Positions 13,689-21,396 of a stretch of 31,375 nt of DNA are shown here, in pieces. The notes beneath the pieces are model-generated. The model searched no databases, was not told the DNA's origin, and saw nothing but the letters and a program-made list of their open reading frames with translations. The DNA lies in the NCBI GenBank assembly GCA_964396055.1, contig CAYNDV010000041.1:1-31375 (forward strand), read 5' to 3'. Made by a program: the position numbers and the translations under genes. Within the stretch, counting starts at the first letter, position 1. The number at the start of each line of letters is the position of its first letter. This stretch comes from CAYJPV01 sp964396055 (GTDB taxonomy: Bacteria > Acidobacteriota > Vicinamibacteria > Vicinamibacterales > JAKQTR01).

Positions 13689-16583
13689 ATGGCACCGCTC
13701 CTGCGACACCGCCTGTCGGTTCGCGTCTCCCTCACGTGCGTCCTGCTGGTCGCGGCCCTCGCGACGCTGCCCGCCCAGTCCACGAAGCCGCAGCAGATGG
13801 ACGAGGCGTACGGCAAGCTCATCAAGGAGTACACGCAGGATCCGCGCGTCATCACCGAACTGGTGGATCACGTGCCCGTGAGTGCCACGGTGCCATCGCC
13901 GCTGAAGTTCTTCGGGCGCATCCCCGGCACGCCCGACGAGCTGACCTACTACAAGGACATGCTCCGGTACTACGAGGCGGTGGACAAGGCCTCGGACCGC
14001 GTCGCCGTCTGGCCCATCGGGAAGAGCGAAGAAGGCCGCGAGATGGTCATCGTCGTCATCGCCGACGAAGCGACGATGAAGACCCTCGACAGGTACCGGA
14101 AGATGACCGCGCAATTGTCGGATCCGCGGAACCTGACTGAGGCCCAGGCGAAGCAGTTGATTGCGACGGCGAAGCCCATCTACTGGGCCACCGGCGCCCT
14201 GCACTCGGGCGAGACCGGCGCGCCCGAGATGCTGATGGAGCTGACCTTCCGCCTGGCGGTGGAGGAGTCGCCCTTCATCCGGAACATCCGCAACAACGTG
14301 ATCACGATGTTCACCCCGGTGCTCGAGGTGGACGGGCGCGAGAAGCAGGTGGACACGTTCTACCTCCGCAAGGCGAAGAAGCCCGCGCCGTCGCTCATCT
14401 ACTGGGGGCAGTACGTTGCCCACGACAACAACCGCGACGGCCTGGGCTTCGGCCTCAAGCTGACGCAGAACGTCCTGAAGACGTTCCTGCAGTGGAAGCC
14501 GCAGGTGCTGCACGACCTGCACGAGTCGGTGCCCTACCTCTACGCCTCCACCGGCACCGGTCCCTACAACGCCGCCCTCGACCCCATCGTCATCGACGAG
14601 TGGTGGATGCTGGCCAAGCACGAAGTCAACGAGATGACCAAGCGCGGGGTGCCTGGCGTGTGGACCGGCGGCTTCTACGACGGGTGGGTGCCGAACTACC
14701 TGTTCTTCGTCGCCAACACCCACAACGCGATCGGGCGCTTCTACGAGACGCAGAGCTACGGGCCGCAGAACACGACCATCCAGCTCGGCCTCACGCAGAC
14801 CAGCCGCGAGTGGTACCGGCCCAACCCGCCGCTGCCGTCCATCAAGTGGGGGCCCCGCAACAACGTGAACATGCAGCAGAGCGCGTTGCTGTTCGCCCTG
14901 CAGTACACGGCGAAGAACCGGGAGACGCTGCTCGAGAACTTCTACCTCAAGGGCAGGCGCGCGGTGGAGCGCGGAAAAACGACGGCGCCGTACGCGTGGG
15001 TGATCCCCGCCGCCCAGCGCCGGCGTGTGGAAACCGCCGACTTCGTGAACCTGCTCCGCCTCACGGGCGTCGAGGTGCACACGGCCGCGGCGGCGTTCAC
15101 CGTGGGCAAGACGGCGGTCGCCGCCGGCGACTTCATCATCCGCATGGACCAGCCGTACAGTACGCAGGCGAGCCTCATGCTGGACACGCAGTACTTCCCG
15201 GCGGCCAACCCGCGGCCGTACGACGACACGGGCTGGTGCCTGCCGCTGCTGCGCGGGGTGAAGGCCCTGAAGATCGACGATGCGGCCGTGCTGACGCAGG
15301 CGATGACGCTGATGACGGCCGACGCCGCCGTGAGCGGGGCCGTGTCGGGCACGGGTCCCGTGCTGATCGTGGAGCACACGGGCGACAATGCGCTGGTGAC
15401 GTTCCGCTTTGCGAATGCCGGCGTGAAGATGCTGGCCGCGGAGGAGGCGTTCGAGGCCGGCGGCCGGAGGTTCGCGGCCGGGTCGTTCATCATCCCCGGC
15501 GCCGACGCCGCGAAGCTGGGCGAGTCCCTGAAGGCGCACGGGCTCGCCGCGTGGGCCGTGACGGAGACGCCGAAGGTGGCCACCCACGACCTCGACGTGC
15601 CAAGGATTGGCTACGTCCACTCGTGGGCCAGTACCCAGAACGAAGGCTGGGTGCGGATGGCGTTCGACCGCTACAAGGTGCCCTACACGTACTTCGGCGA
15701 CATCAAGCTGCGCGAGGGCAACCTGCGCGCGAAGTACGACGTCATCGTCTACCCGCACGTCGGCGGCACGCCACAGTCGATGGTGAACGGCCTGCCCATG
15801 ACGGGCGAGCCGATCCCCTACAGGAAGACCGATGCGACGCCGAACCTCGGCGTGCAGGACAGCGCCGACGACATCCGCGGCGGCATGGGCATCGACGGCC
15901 TCATGCATCTCTTCCAGTTCGTGAAGGACGGCGGCCTGCTGATCACCGAGGGCGCGACGAGCACCATCTTCCCCGCCTACCAGCTGGCTGGAGGCGTCAC
16001 GATCGAGGAGCCGTCCACCCTGTTCGTCCGCGGGTCGGTGCTGAAAGCCGTGCTGGCAGACCGGAAGAGCCCGGTGCTGTACGGGTTCGACAGCGACACG
16101 ATGGCCATCTACTTCAGCCAGGCCCCCGTCATGCGGGTCGGGATGGCTGCAGGCGGACCAGGCGGCGGCGGGTTCGGGGGCGGGCCGCAGATCCCGGGAG
16201 TGGGCCAGAACACGACGCCGAACGCCGTCGTGCCGCGGTTGGCCACGCTGGAGGCTCCCGCGCCCCCCGCGGCGGCGGAAGCCGCCGCGCCGGGGCGAGG
16301 CGCCGCCGGCGGGATGGGGGGATTCGCGGCAGGACTGTCGGTGTCCGGGCCGCGGGTGATCCTCCGGTTCCCGTCGCACCCGGACGACCTGCTGCTGTCG
16401 GGCTCGCTCGTCGGCGGTGAGAACCTCGCAGGCCGGGCCGTCACGGTGGACGTGCCGATTGGCAAGGGGCACGTCGTGATGTTCGCGAACCGCCCGTACT
16501 GGCGGTCGCAGACGCAGGGCAGCTACATCCTCGGGTTCAACGCGATTATGAACTGGAACGATCTGGAGGCGGGGAGGCGGTAG
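13689..16583 (+). CDS. Secreted M14-family zinc carboxypeptidase with C-terminal GATase-like region
   Basis: A 964-residue exported protein. The signal peptide is about residues 1-30 (VSLTCVLLVAALATLPAQS). The M14 catalytic domain spans about 70-400: GALHSGETGAPE gives the zinc ligands His172 and Glu175, and VLHDLHESVPYL gives His278 (or His275) as the third ligand; VAHDNNRDG (243-251) is a substrate-binding segment. From about 640 a separate domain starts (IGYVHSWASTQNEGWVRMAFDRYKVPYTYFGD), resembling a class-I glutamine-amidotransferase-like fold without obvious catalytic Cys. Residues about 819-880 are a Gly/Pro/Ala low-complexity linker. It probably trims peptides outside the cytoplasm. 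GGAGG lies 9 nt before the chosen ATG. It is divergent from the tethered regulator and near the S46 peptidase. Confidence 0.85.
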   Translation: MAPLLRHRLSVRVSLTCVLLVAALATLPAQSTKPQQMDEAYGKLIKEYTQDPRVITELVDHVPVSATVPSPLKFFGRIPGTPDELTYYKDMLRYYEAVDKASDRVAVWPIGKSEEGREMVIVVIADEATMKTLDRYRKMTAQLSDPRNLTEAQAKQLIATAKPIYWATGALHSGETGAPEMLMELTFRLAVEESPFIRNIRNNVITMFTPVLEVDGREKQVDTFYLRKAKKPAPSLIYWGQYVAHDNNRDGLGFGLKLTQNVLKTFLQWKPQVLHDLHESVPYLYASTGTGPYNAALDPIVIDEWWMLAKHEVNEMTKRGVPGVWTGGFYDGWVPNYLFFVANTHNAIGRFYETQSYGPQNTTIQLGLTQTSREWYRPNPPLPSIKWGPRNNVNMQQSALLFALQYTAKNRETLLENFYLKGRRAVERGKTTAPYAWVIPAAQRRRVETADFVNLLRLTGVEVHTAAAAFTVGKTAVAAGDFIIRMDQPYSTQASLMLDTQYFPAANPRPYDDTGWCLPLLRGVKALKIDDAAVLTQAMTLMTADAAVSGAVSGTGPVLIVEHTGDNALVTFRFANAGVKMLAAEEAFEAGGRRFAAGSFIIPGADAAKLGESLKAHGLAAWAVTETPKVATHDLDVPRIGYVHSWASTQNEGWVRMAFDRYKVPYTYFGDIKLREGNLRAKYDVIVYPHVGGTPQSMVNGLPMTGEPIPYRKTDATPNLGVQDSADDIRGGMGIDGLMHLFQFVKDGGLLITEGATSTIFPAYQLAGGVTIEEPSTLFVRGSVLKAVLADRKSPVLYGFDSDTMAIYFSQAPVMRVGMAAGGPGGGGFGGGPQIPGVGQNTTPNAVVPRLATLEAPAPPAAAEAAAPGRGAAGGMGGFAAGLSVSGPRVILRFPSHPDDLLLSGSLVGGENLAGRAVTVDVPIGKGHVVMFANRPYWRSQTQGSYILGFNAIMNWNDLEAGRR

Positions 16584-16590
16584 GCGGGGA

Positions 16591-16636
16591 CAGAATCAAG
16601 AAGCAAGAAGCAAGAAGGGATCACGCTGTCACGCTG
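16591..16636 (+). repeat. AAGAAGC heptamer array plus GGATCACGCTGTCACGCTG tail, copy 1
   Basis: CAGAATCAAGAAGCAAGAAG and one more heptamer unit are followed by GGATCACGCTGTCACGCTG. The copy lies between the convergent M14 and MFS genes. The same composite occurs at 17966-18008 and 21278-21333, always in this orientation. Confidence 0.9.
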
Positions 16637-16669
16637 CGGGCGCGCCGGGTACACAACCTGGCGCGCCCG
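16637..16669. terminator. GC-rich hairpin between convergent genes
   Basis: CGGGCGCGCC (16637-16646) pairs exactly with GGCGCGCCCG (16660-16669). The inner GGGT and ACCT extend the stem to 14 bp with one G-U pair around an ACACA loop. It sits between the ends of the convergent M14 and MFS genes, as expected of a bidirectional terminator, but has no T-run on either side. Confidence 0.5.
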
Positions 16670-16682
16670 TAGTCGTCAGAGG

Positions 16683-16722
16683 CACGGCCTAACGGCCTGA
16701 CGGGCGAACGGCCGAACGGCCT
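16683..16722. repeat. GCCGAACG-type repeat, copy 3, overlapping the MFS 3' end
   Basis: ACGGCCTAACGGCCT, then GGGCGAACGGCCGAACGGCCT: the same 8-bp family as copies 1 and 2. On the minus strand it encodes the last residues RSAVRPSGR and the stop codon of the MFS transporter. Confidence 0.8.
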
Positions 16723-17948
16723 ATCCCCATCCAGAGCAGTCCCGAGACGATCGCCAGTCCCGCGGCGAGGTGCAGGGCCGGCTCCCAGCCTACCGCGGCG
16801 GCGAGCGCGGGCGTGAGCGCCGGAGAGATCAGGCCGCCGATATTGCACCCGGTGTTCATGATCCCGCCGCCCAGGCCTGCGCGCGCCCCTGCGAGGTCGT
16901 TGGCGGTGGCCCAGAACGGGCCCTCCACCGATAGGACCAGGGCCGTCGACAGGGCCAGCGCCACCGCCGCCACGTACGGGTTGCCGGTGTGGGCGCCGAT
17001 CGAGAGGAACACGCCGGACCCCACCATGCCCGCCAGCGGAACCGCCCGGCGCCCCCACACGGGACCGAGCGCGCCTTTCGTCAGGCGATCCGAGATCGCG
17101 CCTCCGGCCGGGATGGCGACTACCGACAGGATCCACGGCAGACTGCCGAAGAGGGCCCCCTGGACGAGGCCGAAGTGCCGTTCCTGCACCAGGTAGAGGT
17201 AGAACCAGAACACGAAGATGTAGCCCACGTACCCCTGGAGGGAGTAACTGAGCGTCAACAAGGCGAACGGCGCCGAGCCTATTGCAGAATCTGCCACCTC
17301 GGCACGATCCATGCGTTTTAGGTCATCTGCAAAAGGGGCCTGGCCCCTTTTCGGGGGGGAGGCGGCGAGCCAGACGAGCGCCATGGCGCCGGCGGGGAGC
17401 GCGGACACCACCATTGCCATCCGCCAGCCCCACTGGCCCATCGACCAGGCCATCAACACCGGCGCGATGGCCGACCCGAGGCCGACCGACCCGATCACCC
17501 AGCCGTTGGCCGTCGCCCGCAGGCCCGGCGCAATCCAGTCCGACACGGCCCGGGCGCTCGCGGGGTAGGTGGGCGCCGCCGCGGCACCCATCAGGAAGCG
17601 GAGCGCAAAGACGACGATCAGGCCTGACCACCACACCTGCGCGCCTGGCCGCGCCGGTACGGCCGCCATCGCGAGCGTGAGTACGACCCACACCAGGGGA
17701 AGGACCCCGAGTACCCGTGCCGCGCCCCACCGATCCGCCGCGAACCCGCCCGGCGCCTGGAAGATGGCGTAGCCGAGCAGGAACGCACTGAACACCTGCC
17801 CCATCTGCGCCTGCGACATGCCGAAGTCAGGCATCATCAGCGCCCCGGCAATCGACAGGTTCGTGCGGCACAGGTAGCCGGCCGTGGCGGTGGCCATGAG
17901 CAGCGCGACCAGGGACCAGGGGCGCGGGGCGGGAGGATCGACGAGCAT
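16689..17948 (-). CDS. MFS transporter
   Basis: A 419-residue major facilitator with about 12 membrane helices. The family loop motif after TM2 is GGFAADRWGAARVLG (68-82), and the equivalent in the second half is GGAISDRLTKGALG. TM1 carries GYLCRTNLSIAGA, a pattern common in the anion:cation symporter/hexuronate group, so an organic acid or sugar acid is the likely substrate; this is inference. I start at the ATG at 17948; the frame continues 17 codons upstream, but those codons come from the AAGAAGC repeat. Two features are odd. The central TM6-TM7 loop (about 198-226, PPKRGQAPFADDLKRMDRAE) contains a palindromic repeat, and the C-terminal nine residues and stop come from another repeat. Both are in places where length is tolerated. 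Confidence 0.85.
   Translation of the reverse strand: MLVDPPAPRPWSLVALLMATATAGYLCRTNLSIAGALMMPDFGMSQAQMGQVFSAFLLGYAIFQAPGGFAADRWGAARVLGVLPLVWVVLTLAMAAVPARPGAQVWWSGLIVVFALRFLMGAAAAPTYPASARAVSDWIAPGLRATANGWVIGSVGLGSAIAPVLMAWSMGQWGWRMAMVVSALPAGAMALVWLAASPPKRGQAPFADDLKRMDRAEVADSAIGSAPFALLTLSYSLQGYVGYIFVFWFYLYLVQERHFGLVQGALFGSLPWILSVVAIPAGGAISDRLTKGALGPVWGRRAVPLAGMVGSGVFLSIGAHTGNPYVAAVALALSTALVLSVEGPFWATANDLAGARAGLGGGIMNTGCNIGGLISPALTPALAAAVGWEPALHLAAGLAIVSGLLWMGIGRSAVRPSGR
17284..17351. repeat. Palindromic element inserted in frame in the MFS central loop
   Basis: The arms AAAAGGGGCC and GGCCCCTTTT (17331-17340 and 17342-17351) flank a single T and form a near-perfect palindrome. To its left, GCAGA...ACCT (17284-17299) can pair with AGGT...TCTGC (17320-17330), so the whole unit resembles two adjoining hairpins. 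The spacer is less GC-rich than the gene around it. The palindrome encodes KRGQAPF (residues 200-206). Confidence 0.7.
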
Positions 17949-17965
17949 GGGGACGACGATAGCAG

Positions 17966-18008
17966 CAGAAGCAAGAAGCAAGAAGCAAGAAGGGATCACG
18001 CTGTCACG
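17966..18008 (+). repeat. AAGAAGC heptamer array plus GGATCACGCTGTCACG tail, copy 2
   Basis: CAGAAGC followed by heptamers of AAGAAGC, then GGATCACGCTGTCACG. It lies in the divergent gap upstream of the MFS gene and before the CTAGCCY array. Confidence 0.9.
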
Positions 18009-18026
18009 GAGCGTCGTCGTCTCCCT

Positions 18027-18075
18027 CTAGCCCCTAGCCTCTAGCCTCTAGCCTCTAGCCCCTAGCCCCTAGCCC
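18027..18075. repeat. 7-bp tandem repeat (CTAGCCC/CTAGCCT)
   Basis: CTAG occurs at 18027, 18034, 18041, 18048, 18055, 18062 and 18069: seven units with an exact period of 7, alternating CTAGCCC and CTAGCCT. It ends about 45 nt before the S46 peptidase start. TGCTACCAT directly after it (18079-18087) could act as a weak extended -10. Confidence 0.9.
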
Positions 18076-18119
18076 AGTGCTACCATCGTCTCCGTACACC
18101 CTGCCGTGGAGCCTGACTC

Positions 18120-20192
18120 ATGATCCGATTCCGTGCCGTCGTCATCGCCCTTGCCGTTCTTGCCGCCGGTCTCGGCCTCGCCGCCGACGAAGGGATGTGG
18201 ACCTTCGACAACGTGCCGCGCGCGCTGATCAAGCAGAAGTACGGCTTCGAGATCACCGACGCGTGGCTCGAGCACGTGCGGATGGCGTCGGTCCGCGTCG
18301 GCAATGGCGGCTCGGGGTCGTTCGTGTCGGCCGACGGCCTGCTGTTCACGAACCAGCACGTGGGCCGGGGCCAGGTGACGAAGCTCTCGACCCCCGAGCG
18401 CAACCTCGTGCGTGACGGCTACTACGCGGCCACCCGTGACGCCGAGCTGAAGTGCCCCGACCTGGAACTGAACGTGCTGGTGTCCTACCAGGACGTGACC
18501 GCCCGCGTGCAGGGCGCGGTGAAGGCGGGCGCCGCCGACAAGGACGCGGCCGACCAGCGGCGCGGCGAGATGGCGGCTATCGAGAAAGAGTGCGTGGCGG
18601 CCACGGGCCTGAAGTGCGAGGTGGTCACCCTCTACAGCGGCGGCGAGTACTGGCTCTACCGTAACAAGCGGTACACCGACGTGCGGCTGGTCTTCGCGCC
18701 CGAGGAGCAGATCGCGTACTTCGGCGGCGACTACGACAACTTCACCTATCCCCGCTGGAACTTCGACATCACGTTCTTCCGGGCGTACGAGAACGGCCAG
18801 CCCGCAAAGACACCTCATTTCCTGGCGTGGTCGGCGAACGGCGCCGCTGAGGGCGAGCTCATCTTCGTGCCCGGCTATCCGGGCTCCACCGCCCGGCTGC
18901 TGACGGTGGCGCAGTTGGCGTATCACCGCGATCTCGGCAACCCGCTGCAGATGCAGGTCTGGAAGGCGCGCGCCGCGACGCTCGAGCGCTACGCCGCGCT
19001 CGGGCCCGAGCAGGAGCGCCGGTCGAGCGCTGCGCGCCTGGGTCTCTCGAACTCCATGAAACGGCTCGTGGGGCAGCAGGACGGCCTGCTGAATCCCAGG
19101 ATCTTCGCGAAGAAGACTGGCGCCGAGGCCGACCTGCGCGCGAAGATCGCCGCCAACCCGGACTGGCAGAAGGCCTACGCGCCCGCCTTCGACCAGATCG
19201 CCGCGGCCTACGCCGAGCTGCCGAAATACGCGAAGCGGATCGCCTTCTCGAATCTCACGGCCTCCAGCCTGGCCGGCCTGGCGTCCACGCTGGTGCGGTA
19301 CAGCGACGAGGTGCCGAAGCCCAGCGCGCAACGCCTGCCGGAGTTCGCCGATGCGCGGCTCGAAGGCCAGCGGTTCGCGCTCACGTCCTCCGCGCCAATC
19401 CACCTGGATCTCGAGGAGGCGCAGCTGGCGGGCTGGCTCGACGAGGTGCGCGCGGCGCTCGGGCCCGACGACCCGTTCGTGCAGGCGGCCCTCGGCCGCC
19501 AGCCGGCGGCCACGGTGGTGAAGGCCATCATGACGGTCACGAAACTGGCGGATCCCGCCGTGCGCAAGGCGCTCGTCGATGGCGGGCCCGACGCGATCCG
19601 GGCGTCCGACGACCCGCTGCTGGCGCTGGCGCGGCGGGTGGAACCGATCATCCGGGAGTTGCGGGCGTGGCAGGAGGAGCGGGTGCAGAGCGTCGAGGCC
19701 GCGGCCGGCACGAAAATCGCCCAGGCGCGTTTTGCGGTCTACGGGAAGACCGCGTATCCCGACGCCAACTTCAACCTCCGCCTGGAGTACGGCACCGTGC
19801 TGGGCTACGAGGAGGACACCACGCTGGTCCCGTACAAGACGACGTTCTTCGGGCTGTATGAGCGGGCGGCGGCCTTTGGCGAGAAGCCGCCGTTCAACCT
19901 CCCCGCGCGGTGGCGCGACGGCCGGGGCCGCCTCGATCTGTCCGTGCCGTACAACTTCGTCTACACGGCCGACACGATCGGCGGCAACTCCGGCAGCCCG
20001 GTAATCAACCGCGCCGGCGAGATCGTCGGCATCAACTTCGACAGCAACGTCCAGAAGCTGCCGAACCGCTACCTCTACATCGACGAAGCCGAGGGCTCGC
20101 GGGCGGTCGGCGTCCACTCGGCGGGCATCATCGAGGGCCTGAAGACACTGTACGGCGCCGACGCGCTGGTGCGGGAACTGACGGGGAAGTAG
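18120..20192 (+). CDS. S46-family dipeptidyl peptidase (DPP7/DPP11-like)
   Basis: A 690-residue exported serine peptidase of normal S46 length. The signal peptide is about 1-21 (AVVIALAVLAAGLGLAA). The mature start DEGMWTFDNVP is the family hallmark. The triad can be placed as His80 in GLLFTNQHVGRG, Asp216 in PRWNFDITFF, and Ser624 in TIGGNSGSPVIN. S46 enzymes release dipeptides from the N terminus of oligopeptides in the periplasm. The residue 18 after the catalytic serine, which separates DPP7 (Gly) from DPP11 (Arg), is Ser642 here, so neither specificity is predicted directly. The ATG at 18120 follows a repeat-filled gap. Context with the M14 peptidase and a transporter suggests peptide catabolism. 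Confidence 0.92.
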   Translation: MIRFRAVVIALAVLAAGLGLAADEGMWTFDNVPRALIKQKYGFEITDAWLEHVRMASVRVGNGGSGSFVSADGLLFTNQHVGRGQVTKLSTPERNLVRDGYYAATRDAELKCPDLELNVLVSYQDVTARVQGAVKAGAADKDAADQRRGEMAAIEKECVAATGLKCEVVTLYSGGEYWLYRNKRYTDVRLVFAPEEQIAYFGGDYDNFTYPRWNFDITFFRAYENGQPAKTPHFLAWSANGAAEGELIFVPGYPGSTARLLTVAQLAYHRDLGNPLQMQVWKARAATLERYAALGPEQERRSSAARLGLSNSMKRLVGQQDGLLNPRIFAKKTGAEADLRAKIAANPDWQKAYAPAFDQIAAAYAELPKYAKRIAFSNLTASSLAGLASTLVRYSDEVPKPSAQRLPEFADARLEGQRFALTSSAPIHLDLEEAQLAGWLDEVRAALGPDDPFVQAALGRQPAATVVKAIMTVTKLADPAVRKALVDGGPDAIRASDDPLLALARRVEPIIRELRAWQEERVQSVEAAAGTKIAQARFAVYGKTAYPDANFNLRLEYGTVLGYEEDTTLVPYKTTFFGLYERAAAFGEKPPFNLPARWRDGRGRLDLSVPYNFVYTADTIGGNSGSPVINRAGEIVGINFDSNVQKLPNRYLYIDEAEGSRAVGVHSAGIIEGLKTLYGADALVRELTGK

Positions 20193-20226
20193 GACTCGAG
20201 GTTCGAAACGCGGGTTGGAGGAGCCG

Positions 20227-20442
20227 ATGGCGAAAGATGACGAAGCGGCGCCTCGCTCGGTGCGGGGGCGCCAGCTGGTGTGCCCGGTCTGCCGGCACAC
20301 CCAGTTCTACACGCGCGACTACCTGCTGAATACGCGCGCGGCCACGTTCTTCAACTTCGACTGGGCCAACCGCGCTGCGGCCACGTACATCTGCGAGCAC
20401 TGCAGCCACATCCTCTGGTTCATGGAGGAGCCGGAAGAATAG
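20227..20442 (+). CDS. Small zinc-ribbon protein
   Basis: A 71-residue protein with two CxxC knuckles, Cys19/Cys22 (CPVCRHTQFYTRDYLL) and Cys56/Cys59 (YICEHCSHILWFMEE), which should hold one zinc. The spacing and the central hydrophobic TFFNFDWANRAA resemble small zinc-ribbon proteins annotated as nucleic-acid-binding in various bacteria. The start at 20227 is chosen over a TTG at 20215 because GGAG precedes it at suitable distance. It follows the S46 gene by 34 bp on the same strand and may be read through from it. No specific function can be assigned. Confidence 0.75.
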   Translation: MAKDDEAAPRSVRGRQLVCPVCRHTQFYTRDYLLNTRAATFFNFDWANRAAATYICEHCSHILWFMEEPEE

Positions 20443-20453
20443 AGGCCGGGGGC

Positions 20454-21251
20454 CTACCGCCGGGCCCCTTGCTCCCGGCCTCTGTACGAGAAGCGCAGGC
20501 CCGACCAGGTACGGTCCACGGCGCAGATCTTAAAATCCACGAGCCCCACGTCCATGGCCACGCGGCGGACCACGGCTTGCGTGAGATTGGTGACGACGCC
20601 CGACGCCTGTTTCGGCCACAGCAGCCACAGGCCTCCGCCCTGCCCGTGCGGCACGATTGCATCGATCTGTCCCTCGAGCGCACGGCGACTGCGGAGGAAC
20701 CAGAGCGTGATGTCGCGGGCGCCCCGGGGGTTCCTGCGCACGGTCACCCCCTCGGGCAGCGCTCCCAGCGTGGCCTCGAATCCGTCAGGCGCGTCCACCA
20801 GTGCCAGCACATGACCCGGCTTGATCCCCAGCTTTGCCGGGAGAGGCGTGCCGGAGTAGCCAGCCATCACCGACTTCAGTTTCACCGGGTTGCGCACCGG
20901 GGCGCGCAGCGCGCTCCGCAGCGCGCTCCGGATGCGGGCCCACGTGGTGTAGTGCGCGTCAGGCAGCAGCGCCCGGATGCGGGCCACCTTGTCGGGATCG
21001 CCCTCGACGAACACCAGGGGAATGTGACGCGTGGCGGCTGAACTGCGAAGGGCCGAGGCCACCTCGCGCCCGTGTGAGGGTACCCGCGACAGATCGATGA
21101 CGACGGCGGCCGGCGGGTCCGTGCGCAGGGCCTTGAGGCCCGCCCGATCGAACGTGCGCGCGTCGACGCCGTACCCGGCAGCCACGAGCTTTGCCGCGCA
21201 CGCCGCCGCTTCGATCTCGTTCCCGTGAACCAGGCGGATGCGGGTGGACAT
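20454..21251 (-). CDS. Pseudo-receiver domain fused to DUF3052
   Basis: A 265-residue protein in two parts. Residues 1 to about 110 have a response-regulator-like outline: RIRLVHGNEIEAAACAAKLVAAGYGV, AAVVIDLSRVPSHGREVA with Asp53 at the phospho-acceptor position, then IPLVFVEGDPDKVARI. The paired N-terminal acidic residues and the conserved lysine of true receivers are not apparent. From about 130, AGYSGTPLPAKLGIKPGHVLALVDAPDGF begins a DUF3052 domain ending near 250 (GLWLLWPKQASG, VDFKICAVDRTWSGLRF). DUF3052 proteins are uncharacterised. The ATG at 21251 is preferred; the frame upstream runs through the AAGAAGC repeat and reads as artefact. It may be a phosphorylation-independent signalling adaptor; this is inference. 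Confidence 0.8.
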   Translation of the reverse strand: MSTRIRLVHGNEIEAAACAAKLVAAGYGVDARTFDRAGLKALRTDPPAAVVIDLSRVPSHGREVASALRSSAATRHIPLVFVEGDPDKVARIRALLPDAHYTTWARIRSALRSALRAPVRNPVKLKSVMAGYSGTPLPAKLGIKPGHVLALVDAPDGFEATLGALPEGVTVRRNPRGARDITLWFLRSRRALEGQIDAIVPHGQGGGLWLLWPKQASGVVTNLTQAVVRRVAMDVGLVDFKICAVDRTWSGLRFSYRGREQGARR

Positions 21252-21277
21252 GGGGGGATCATCGCCAAGGGGGGACG

Positions 21278-21333
21278 CAGAAGCAAGAAGCAAGAAGCAA
21301 GAAGGGATCACGCTGTCACGCTGTCACGCTGTC
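21278..21333 (+). repeat. AAGAAGC heptamer array plus GGATCACGCTGTCACGCTG tail, copy 3
   Basis: CAGAAGC and AAGAAGC heptamers, then GGATCACG and three CTGTCACG-type units (period 8). It lies in the divergent gap between the DUF3052 gene and the VOC gene. It has the longest tail of the three copies. Confidence 0.9.
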
Positions 21334-21396
21334 GCGAACCACCGCCGCCTGATTCCCGTCTAATCGCATTACACCCCACAAAGAAGAGGAGTCCCC

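Noticed and set aside
13671..16472. Very long minus-strand frame opposite the M14 gene
   Set aside because: High GC gives long antisense frames. The composition is Arg/His/Val-rich with no domain, while the plus frame has a signal peptide and zinc motif.
17946..17999. Longer MFS start beginning MIPSCFLLLAS
   Set aside because: Those codons come from the AAGAAGC repeat read on the minus strand. The identical MIPSCFLLLAS appears upstream of the DUF3052 gene at another copy of the repeat, so it is not a signal peptide of either protein.
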